Assembly: GCF_000715075.1 (NCBI RefSeq)
Contig: NC_134087.1
Coordinates: 102,339,161-102,403,160, forward strand
Direction of reading: 5' to 3'
Origin: Nicotiana tabacum
Taxonomy: Eukaryota; Streptophyta; Magnoliopsida; Solanales; Solanaceae
Length of the DNA: 64,000 nt
Position numbers and translations under genes: made by a program. The notes beneath the pieces were generated by a model, which was not told the DNA's origin, did not search any database, and worked only from the letters and a program-made list of their open reading frames with translations. The stretch's first letter is position 1. Every line of letters starts with the position of its first letter. Of the stretch, positions 55,997 through 64,000 are shown piece after piece.

Positions 55997-56708
55997 TGTG
56001 ATGACTCGGCCAGTCATCTCATGAGTTACCGCTCTGTTTTCCCCCATTTCAGCTTCTTTACACTTCGTTGTTCGTGTTTTATGTGATCGGGTTGATTAGT
56101 TTGAGTTCGGAGAGGATTTTGGTAAGAAATGAGACATTTAGTCTCTTTTAAGAATGCTTAAGTTGGAAAAGTCAATCGGATGTTGACTTATGTATTAGAG
56201 GGCTCGGATGTGAGTTCCAATGGTTTGGTTAGCTTCGAAGGTGATTTGTGACTTAGGAGCGTGATCGGAATGGGTTTTGGAGTTATAGAGAAGATTTAGG
56301 CTTGAATTGGCGAAGTTGATAGTTTGGCGATTTCCGGTTGATAGGCGAGATTTTGATATAGGGGTTGGAAAGGAATTCCGAGAGTTGCAGTAACTTCGTT
56401 GTGCGATTTGGGATATGTGTACAAAATTTCAGGTCATTCGGGTGAGATTCGATATACTTTTGATCGAAAGCAATCTTTAAGAGTTCTTAAAGTTCTTAGG
56501 CTTAAATCCCATGTAAAATTGGTGATTTGATGTTGTTGTAAGCATCCCGAGGTTTTGAACAAGTTTTAACGGTGTCATGGAATCTGTTGGTACAATTGGT
56601 TTGATGTCCCGGGGATTCGGGCGAGTTCCGGGTAGGTTCCGGGATGTTTTAGGACAAAAATCATAGCTGTAGCAGGTCTAGAAGGGTTGCAGCCCTCGAA
56701 ACTCACCA

Positions 56709-57160
56709 GCGCGGTCCGCACAAAATGAAGTGCGTCCACGGTGAGTGCTATGCGGACCACACAAAATGGTGTGCGACCACGGTAGGTGCTGTGCGGACCG
56801 CACAAAATGGTGTGCGGCCACGGTGAAGAACATTCCGCTAATCCTACTTCGGAAGCTCATATCTTTTGATCTACAAGGAATTTCGAGATGATTCAAAAAC
56901 TAAAGTGCGGCCACGGTGAAGAACATTCCGCTAGTCCTACTTTGGAAGCTCATATCTTTTGATCTATAAGGAATTTCGAGATGATTCCATAAAGGTAAAT
57001 ACATTGAAATTTGGACATCTGTAGTGAAAGTTATGTCCATAATACTAAAGCCTGTCACTGCATAGGAAAGCCTGTGCGGCCGCGGTTGTTTTTGTGCGGA
57101 CCGCAGTCGATTTTGTGCGGTCTGCAGAGGTGGAAATCTATAGGGTACTCTATAAATATG
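56709..57160 (+). promoter_or_regulatory. CpG-rich GTGCGGACCGCAC block and TATA box, element 4
   Basis: Several copies of TGTGCGGACCGCACAAAATG or near variants, and GTGCGGCC(A/G)CGGT, occur at 56709-56825, near 56907 and at 57073-57128. TATAAATATG follows at 57151. A duplicated ~80-bp piece (AACATTCCGCTA..TCCTACTT..GGAAGCTCATATC) occurs at 56829 and 56922. Confidence 0.65.
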
Positions 57161-57585
57161 ATATTTTGGGTTTTATTTGATATTTTGACCTAGAGAGCTC
57201 AGATTTTGGCAATTTTTCGAAGGTTTTTCAAGGAATTCATCGGGGTAAGTGATTCTAACTCAGATTTGGCTAGAGTACATGAATCTATCATTGAATTTAT
57301 CATTTAATTTGTGATTTGGGATGGAATTTGGGGAAAAAATTGGGAAACTTTTCAAAAATGTAAAATGATGATTTGATGGACCAAATGGTATCGGAATTGG
57401 ATAATTTTTGTATGGATATACTCGTGAGTATAAGGATTCTAGTTTTGTGAATTTTGTCAAATTCTGAGATGTGGGCCCGGGGGTCGGGTTTGACCAATTT
57501 CTGGAATTTTGTGGTAATTCGATTGTTTTTGCTTTGGCTTTGTTCCCTTAGCATAATGTGACGTATTCACTCTGATTTTGGATAG

Positions 57586-57653
57586 ATTCAATGCGCGTGG
57601 AGGCCAATTCGAGGGGCAAAGGCATTGCGAGCTAGAGAATTAGCCGGTTCGAG
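57586..57653 (+). other. Predicted LTR leader mini-exon, element 4
   Basis: 68 nt, bounded by TTTGGATAG|ATTCAATG and CGGTTCGAG|GTGAGTAA; the upstream donor-like GGG|GTAAGTGATT is at 57245, 341 nt before. Splicing is inferred. Confidence 0.5.
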
Positions 57654-57904
57654 GTGAGTAATGATTGTAAATGATGTCCTAAGGGTTTGAAACACCGGAT
57701 TGCACATCGTAGTGCTATATTGCAAATGATGTCCTCACTGTTTTGATTTATTACTTGAACTCAGTCTTGTGGTTTCCTACTAATTTTACAACTCAGCCAC
57801 TTTTACTCAGTTTTGAGACTTAAATAATATTTCTAAATGATGTTTTGGGATGAGAACTACTGTTTTACTAATGCCCGAGGGGCTTGTGATGATTTTTTTT
57901 CTTC

Positions 57905-58270
57905 ATTGGACTGAGTGCGGCCAAGGGCCAGATGTGAGGATACACTGAGTGATATGAGGCCGAGGGCCTGAGATACATTTATATGCCACGAGGTGGCTTG
58001 AGTGATGTGAGGCCGAGAGCCGAGGGTTGATGCCATGAGATGGCTTGATATTGTGCTTGGGTTGTAAGGGGCCCCTCCGAAGTCTGCACACCCCTAGTGA
58101 GCGTGGGTACCCATTGTGATCTGAGAGTGAGCCCGAGGGGCTGATACTATTCTGAGAGTGAGCCCGATGGGCTGATATTGTTCTAAGAGTGAGCCCGAGG
58201 GGCTGATATTGTTTTGATAGTGAGCCCGAGGGATTGGTACTGTTCTGAGTTGTTGCCCGAGGGGCAGATT
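57905..58270. repeat. Tandem hairpin array, LTR of element 4
   Basis: Irregular units built on a GAG loop: AGGCC-GAG-GGCCT, GCCAC-GAG-GTGGC, GCCAT-GAG-ATGGC, then four ~32-bp units with GTGAGCCCGAGGGGCTGATA (AGCCC-GAG-GGGCT, once AGCCC-GAT-GGGCT). Stems change on both sides together while the loop stays nearly constant. Confidence 0.85.
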
Positions 58271-58875
58271 TCTATTTGTTAATTACCTGCCAAATTACTT
58301 GTTTTACTGGTTGAAAAAGGAAGTTTACTTGATATTTCACTGATTTACTGTTTTAAGTGATTTTACTGCTTCGGTATAGACTGCTTTGTGTTTTCACGTA
58401 TTTTCTTGCTTTCAGACATTATTTACATTTATTACTCACTGAGTTGGAGTACTCACTTTACTCCCTGCACCCCTGTGTGCAGATCAGGGGCAGCAGGTCC
58501 CGCTCTTAAGTGTTGATCCCTCCAGTCTAGGCGGTGTTTTGGAGACTATGAGGTAGATGTTGGCGTCCGCAACCCCCGTGTCTCCCTTATCTTATTACTT
58601 TTATATTCTTCAAATAGTTGTACCAGATATTGTATTTAGTAGACTCATATCAGGATCCTTAGTTGCTCATGACTTGTGACACCCCGGTTTGGGCTGTGTC
58701 GGGATGGTTTCTTCTATTGTTATCTATATTTCCGCGAATTATTGATATTAAATCAAGCTTTAAACTATTTTATGGTAATTAACTACTTAAAGAAGTGTAC
58801 TATGTTGGACTGGCTGGCCTTGTCTTCATGAGAGGCGCCATCACGACCGGGTTCGGGGTTAGGGCCGTGACAAGT

Positions 58876-58887
58876 TGGTATCAGAGC
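58876..58887 (+). other. Primer-binding site (initiator Met tRNA), element 4
   Basis: TGGTATCAGAGC three bases after the LTR end at 58872. Confidence 0.95.
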
Positions 58888-59073
58888 CTAGGTTACGTAG
58901 GTCTCACGAGTCATGAGCTAGTTTAATAGAGTCTCGCGGATCGGTACGGAGACGTCTGCATTTATCCTCGAGAGGCTGCAGAACCTTTAGGAAAAACTTC
59001 ATATTCTTGAAATTCATGTAGTGCGAACTTGTTGGTCCGAGTACTAAACTTCGGTTATTCCATTCTCTCACAG

Positions 59074-60590
59074 ATGGTGAGGGCGCGAGATACCGGACGA
59101 GGTGGACGACCACCAGTGCCACCAGATGAGACCACCAGAGGCCATGGACGCGGTCGTGGTAGAGGCAGAGCAGCGAGGGCAGCACCTGTAGATCCACCAG
59201 CTGCCCTAGCTCTAGATTAGACTCCAGCTATGGATGCTCTAGCAGCATCAGTTCAGGCAGCAGCTGTGCCCGTCGTGATTCCAGGTCTTCAGTAGGCCTT
59301 GGCAAAGATCTTATCAGTTTGCACTGGCCTGGCTCAGGCAGTTTTAGCCACCACAGTAGCAGCTACTTCACAGGACGGGGGAGGCAATCAGCCCCCCCTG
59401 CTCGCACACCTAAGTAGGTAGTGCAAGGGCTTCAGACACCGCGGGCACCTCCAGCCCAGCCAGTTGCACCAGCTCAGGAGTTTGTTGTGCCAGTTATGCC
59501 GAATGATGAGAAGCGTCATCTTGAGAGGCTTCGTAGACTCCAGCCTCCGACATTTAGCGGAGTAGAAGGCGAGGATGACCAGGGTTTCTTGGATAAGTGC
59601 CAACGGATGCTCCGTACAGTATGGATTCTTGAGTCTAGTGGTGTGGCATTTACTACCTTTCAATTTTCTGGGGCTGCCTTCACTTGGTGGGAGGCGTATG
59701 AGAGGCGTAGGCCTGTGGGAGCAGCACCCCTCACTTGACAAGAATTCTCCATTCTCTTCCTGGAGAAGTATGTGCCGCAGTCCGTAGAGAGGAGCTGCGT
59801 AGACAGTTTGAGTGGTTGCAACAAGGGGATATGACTGTGTCACAGTATGAGTTGAGGTTTTCTGAGTTGGCTCGTCATACCGTTTGGATGGTTCTGACAG
59901 ATCGTGAGAGGATCAGGAGATTTGTTGATGGCCTTAACTATCATCTTCGTATTCTTATGGCCAGAGAGAGAGTGATGGGTAATACCTTCGAGGAGGTTGT
60001 TGATATCGCCCGGGAGATTGAGACTGTTCGCTATCAGGAGCGAGAGGAGAGGGAGGCCAAGAGGCCTCGAGGATCGAGTAGTTATAGTGGTGCCCTTTCG
60101 AGGGGCCAGTTCCAGCATGGTAGAGGTCATTCTTTCAGGTCTACTCAGTCAGCCCGTCCTGAGTATCGCGGGGCATCTTGAGGTCGTGGTTATCATGGGT
60201 CTCAGCAGGGCCAACCTTCACACAGTGCCCTCCCAGATCAGAGTTCATCTCGTGCCCCGTCAGCTTAGGGTTTTTCTATGCCGTGTGCATCAACTAGTCA
60301 CTTCAGTGCGAGGGGTTCCCTTCAGTCCCCTTCTCCAGCACCTGAGAGTTGTTTTGAGTGTGGAGAGTTTGGGCATATGTGGAGGAGTGTCCTCGTCGTG
60401 TTTCTAGTTCATCCCAGCAGAGGGGTCAACCCTCAACTTCTGCTCCAGTTACTTCACCACCCACCCAGCCAGCTAGGGGTGGAGGTCAGGCAGCCAGGGG
60501 TCTCCCCAGAGGGGGAGGTCGATCAGGCAGTGGCCAGGCTCGTTTCTGTGCAATCCCAGGCAGACCCGATGCTATTGCTTCAGATGTTGT
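59074..60590 (+). pseudogene. gag: gag of LTR element 4, broken
   Basis: ATG 59074 (MVRARDTGRGGRPP) follows ATTCCATTCTCTCACAG, a strong 3' splice-like site. The N-terminus is Arg-Gly-rich, then a TAG at 59218 and others near 59,293 and 59,415. The capsid-like domain (about 59,490-60,060) includes RLRRLQPPTFSGVEGEDD and, after a TGA at 59736 (Trp position), REELRRQFEWLQQGDMTVSQ. The zinc knuckle near 60,350 starts CFECGEFGHMWR, but a one-base loss right after shifts frame, so the fourth ligand (Cys) is lost. Further stops: TGA 60179 (Arg CpG position) and TAG near 60,266. Confidence 0.9.
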
Positions 60591-62420
60591 TATCACAGGT
60601 ATTGTTTCAGTCTGCCACAGAGATGCCTCTGTATTATTTGATCTCGGTTCCACCTTTTCTTATGTGTCATCATATTTTGCTCGTTAGTTGGGTACGCCCC
60701 GGGAGTTTCTTTCTTTACCTATTTATGTATCTACCCAGGTGGTTGATACTGTTGTTGTAGATCGTGTGTACCGGTCATGTATTGTGGCTATTGGAGGTCT
60801 GGAGACCCGAGTGGATCTATTACTATTGAGCATGGTGGATTTCGATGTCATTTTGGGCATGGATTGGTTATCTCCGTGTCGTGCTATTCTAGACTGTCAT
60901 GCTAAGACAGTCACTTTGGCTATGCTGGGTGTACCACAGATCGAGTGGCGTGGTGTGATTGATTATGTCCCTAGTAGAGTGATCTCTTTCTTGAAGGCCC
61001 AGCGTATGGTTGGGAAGGGTTGCCTTTCATATCTAGCGTTCATGAGGGATGTTGGAGCTGAGACTCCTAGTATTGATTCTGTCCCAGTTGTGAGGGATTT
61101 TCCCGATGTTTTTCTTGCAGACCTGCCGGGCATGCCACCGAACAGGGATATTGATTTTAGTATTGACTTGGTGCCGGGCACTCAGCCCATTTCTATTCCG
61201 CCATATCGTATGGCACCAGTAGAATTGAAAGAATTAAAGGAGCAACTTCAGGAACTCCTAGATAAGGGGTTCATTCGGCCTAGTGTGTCACCTTAGGGTG
61301 CACCCATTCTGTTTGTGAAGAAGAAGGATGGCACAATAAGAATGTGCATCGATTATAGGCAATTGAACAAGGTAACAATTAAGAACAAGTATCATTGCCT
61401 CGCATTGATGATTTATTTGACTAGCTTCAGGGAGCGAGGGTGTTCTCCAAGATTGATCTCCGTTCTGGTTATCACCAGTTGAAGATCGGGGATTCAGATA
61501 TTCTTAAGACTGTTTTCAGGACCAGATATGGTCATTATGAGTTCTTTGTTATGTATTTCGGGCTGACCAATGCCCTAGCAACATTTATGCATTTGATGAA
61601 CAGCGTGTTTCGGCCTTATCTTGATTCGTTCGTTATAGTATTCATTGATGATATTCTGGTGTACTCGCGTAGTCAGGAGGAGCACGCAAAACATTTAAGA
61701 GTTGTATTGCAGAGATTGAGGGGGGAGAAGCTTTATGCAAAACTCTACAAGTGTGAGTTTTGGCTCGGTTCAGTGACTTTCTTGGGGCATGTGGTGTCCA
61801 AAAAGGGTATTCAGGTTGATCCAAAGAAGATAGAGGTGGTTCAAAGTTGGCCTAGATCATCCTCAGCCACAGAGATTCATAGCTTTTTTGGGTTGGCAGG
61901 CTATTATCGCCGTTTGTTCAGGGATTCTCATCTATCGTATTGCCCTTGACCAAGTTGACTCAGAAGGGTATTTCATTTGTATGGTCGGATGAGTGTGAGG
62001 AGAGCTTTCAGAAGCTCAAAACAGCCTTGACCACAGCTCTAGTATTGGTTTTGCCATCAGCTTCAGGTTCATATACCATGTATTGTGATGCCTCGAGAGT
62101 TGGGATTGGTTGTGTATTGATGCAGGAAGTTAGGGTTATTGCTTATGCTTCTCGTCAGTTGAAGCCCCATGAGAAGAACTACCCTGTTCATGATTTGGAG
62201 TTGGCTGCCATAGTTCATGCATTGAAGATTTGGAGGCATTATTTGTATGGCGTATCCTGTGAGGTATTCACCAATCATCGCAGTCTTCAGCATTTGTCCA
62301 AGAAAAAAGATCTTAATTTGAGGCAGCAGAGATGGTTGGCGTTGCTTAAGGATTATGATATCACTATATTGTGCCATCCGGGAAAGGCCAATGTGGTGGC
62401 CCATGCTTTGAGCCGAAAGG
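60591..62420 (+). pseudogene. pol: Protease, reverse transcriptase and RNase H of LTR element 4, broken
   Basis: Protease: CHRDASVLFDLGSTFSYVSS (60,610 on), a TAG at 60685, then the open frame 60688-61296 with [13 protein letters not shown] and [17 protein letters not shown]. It stops at TAG 61294 (Trp position of SPWGAP). A one-base loss near 61,390 (KYPLP region) and a TAG near 61,422 follow. RT resumes at 61440: [16 protein letters not shown], catalytic FIDD near 61,643. One conserved site differs (MYFGLTNA for MSFGLTNA). The frame shifts again near 61,920. RNase H (61940 on) has YCDAS; the late NVVADALSR motif reads NVVAHALSR, losing an expected Asp. Confidence 0.9.
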
Positions 62421-64000
62421 CAGTGAGTATGGGAAGTTTGGCATATATTCCAGTTGGGGAGAGACCCCTTGTAGTTGATGTTTATGCCTTGGCCAATCGG
62501 TTCGTAAGGTTGGATATTTCGGAGCACAGTCAGGTGTTGGCGTGTGTGGTTTCTCGGTCTTCCTCATATGATCGCATCAGAGAGCGCCGATATGATGATT
62601 CGCATTTGCTTGTCCTTAAGGACAGAGTTCAGCATGATGATGCTAGAGATGTGACCATTGGTGATGATGGAGTGTTGACGATGCAGGGCCGGATTTGTGT
62701 GCCCAATGTGGATGGGCTTCGGGAGTTTATTCTGGAGGAGGCCCATAGCTCGCGGTATTCCATTCATCCGGGTGCCGCGAAGATGTATCAGGATTTGAGG
62801 CAAAACTATTGGTGGAGAAGATGAAGAAAGATATTGTGAGATTTGTAGCTCGGTGTCTCAATTGTCAGCAGGTGAAATATGAGCATCAGAGACCGGGTGG
62901 CTTGCTTCAGCAGATGGTTATTCCTAAGTGGAAGTGGGAGAGGATCACTATGGACTTTGTTGTTGGACTTCCATAAACTTTGAAGAAGTTCGATGCTATT
63001 TGGGTGATTGTGGATCGGCTGACCAAGTCCGTGCACTTCATTCCGGTGTGCACTACCTATTCTTCAGAGCGGTTGGCAAGATTTATATACGGGAGATTGT
63101 TCGTTTGCATGGTGTACTGGTTTCCATCATTTCAGATAGAAGTACTCAATTTACTTTGCAATTTTGGAGAGCCATGCAGAGAGAGTTGGGTACTCAGGTG
63201 GAGTTGAGCACAACTTTTCATCCTCAGACGGAAGGGCAGTCCAAACGTACTATTCAGATATTGGAGGACATGTTGTGTGCTTGTGTCATTGATTTCGAAG
63301 GATCATGTGATGAGTTTCTACCGCTCGCAGAGTTTGCTTACAACAACAACTGCCAGTCGAGTATTCAGATGGCTCCATATGAGGCCTTGTAAGTGAGGCG
63401 GTGTAGATCTCGAGTTGGTTGGTTCGAGCCCGGAGAGGCTACGCTATTGGGGACTGATTTGGTACAGGATGCTTTGGAGAAGGTGAAGGTGATTCAGGAG
63501 AGGCTTCGTACAGCGCAGTCGAGGCAAAAGAGTTATGCTGATAGGAAGGTTCGAGATGTGTCCCATATGGTTGGCGAGAAGGTTCTGCTGAAGGTTTCAC
63601 CTATGAAGGGTGTTATGAGATTTGGGAAGAAAGGGAAATTAAGTCCTCGGTTCATTAGGCCTTTTGAGGTGCTTCGGAGGATTGGGGAGATGGCTTATGA
63701 GCTTGCTTTGCCACCCAGCTTGTCGAGTATGCATTCGGTATTTCATGTTTCTATGCTCCGAAAGTATATTGGGGATCCGCCTCATGTTTTGGACTTCAGA
63801 ATGGTTCAGTTGGATGATGATTTGACCTTTGATGTGGAGCCAATAGCTATTTTGGGTCGTCAAGTACGGAAGTTGAGGTCAAAGGATATAGCTTCAGTGA
63901 AAGTGCAGTGGAGAGGTCGGCCCGTGGAGGAGGCTACCTGGGAGACCGAGCGGGATATGCGGAGCAGATATCCTCACCTATTCGAGGCTTCAAGTACGTT
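62421..64000 (+). pseudogene. Integrase and chromodomain of LTR element 4, broken and cut by the window edge
   Basis: Zinc region: [19 protein letters not shown], frameshift at 62,820, then [16 protein letters not shown]. The DDE core has TMDFVVGLP then TAA near 62,974, ISDRSTQFTLQFW (usual Gly changed to Ser) and the SIQMAPYEAL block with a TAA at 63390. C-terminal part: [35 protein letters not shown], and a chromodomain (about 63,890-63,990) with VQWRGRPVEEATWETERDM then RSRYPHLFE, without a stop before the window ends. This is the best-preserved chromodomain of the four. Confidence 0.9.

Larger units (their letters stand above)
55997..58872 (+). repeat. 5' LTR of element 4
   Basis: 2,876 bp from TGTGATGACTCGG to GGCCGTGACA. 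The CpG block is 56709-57128, TATA at 57151, donor-like GTAAGT at 57245 (94 nt on), mini-exon 57586-57653, hairpin array 57905-58270, acceptor-like TGTGCAG|ATCAGG at 58482, ATTGTATTTAGTAGACTC near 58630. Confidence 0.93.
55997..64000 (+). mobile_element. LTR element 4: Tekay/Del-type chromovirus nested in element 3, partial
   Basis: The 5' LTR (55997-58872), primer-binding site and gag-pol run off the window at 64000 near the end of the chromodomain; polypurine tract and 3' LTR are not seen. The coding region is closest to element 3 (SIDSVPVVRDFPDVF, PNRDIDF) but the LTR sequence differs. It inserted after element 3, since it splits that element's LTR. Confidence 0.93.

Overview
This is a gene-poor, AT-rich piece of plant nuclear DNA built almost entirely from transposable elements. 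The sequence points to a nightshade-family plant (Solanaceae), probably Nicotiana: it carries a TS-type Solanaceae SINE tail, four Tekay/Del-type chromovirus LTR retrotransposons, and a gene of the Transposase_28 ('putative gypsy type transposon') type. The genus is inferred from general familiarity, not from a database search. I see no intact cellular protein gene and no tRNA, rRNA or CRISPR.

Layout. 1-788 is an AT-rich LTR-like stretch with three ~105-bp repeats. 789-6847 is a degenerate Tat/Ogre-like LTR element lying on the minus strand. Its main gene, a broken multi-exon Transposase_28 gene, runs antisense on the plus strand from its own TATA box, and a tandem repeat array follows it. 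6848-18010 is old AT-rich DNA holding a SINE fragment, two Helitron-like junctions (10514, 16670) and a pair of 380-bp inverted repeats. 18016-29034 is LTR element 1 (plus strand, TSD TAAAA). 29040-33181 holds more old DNA with a six-exon RPA70-like pseudogene on the minus strand. 33182-44419 is LTR element 2 (plus strand, TSD GCTGA, same family as element 1). 44425-46587 is flanking DNA with a tandem repeat. 46588 to beyond the window is LTR element 3 (minus strand). Its 5' LTR is interrupted at 55996 by LTR element 4 (plus strand), which runs off the right edge before its 3' LTR.

All four chromovirus copies are dead. Their gag-pol frames carry frameshifts and many in-frame stops, mostly CAG (Gln) to TAG, CGG to TAG/TGA or TGG to TAG/TGA, as expected from deamination of methylated cytosine. 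The order gag (CCHC knuckle) - protease - RT - RNase H - integrase - chromodomain is still readable in each.

The most interesting signal is a shared LTR plan whose signals persist while most of the sequence differs. From upstream to downstream it is: a CpG-rich block of near-palindromes; a TATA box; a consensus 5' splice site 94-96 nt after the TATA (elements 1, 3, 4); an intron-sized gap of 331-342 nt; a 68-74 nt mini-exon (TAG|ATT ... TTCGAG|GTAAGTG); a tandem array whose every unit is a small hairpin; and a 3' splice-site-like TGTGCAG|ATC. A pyrimidine tract plus CAG then abuts the gag ATG in elements 1, 3 and 4. Together these suggest that the LTR leader is spliced, which would remove the hairpin array and primer-binding site from the gag-pol mRNA. 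This is a prediction from sequence only.
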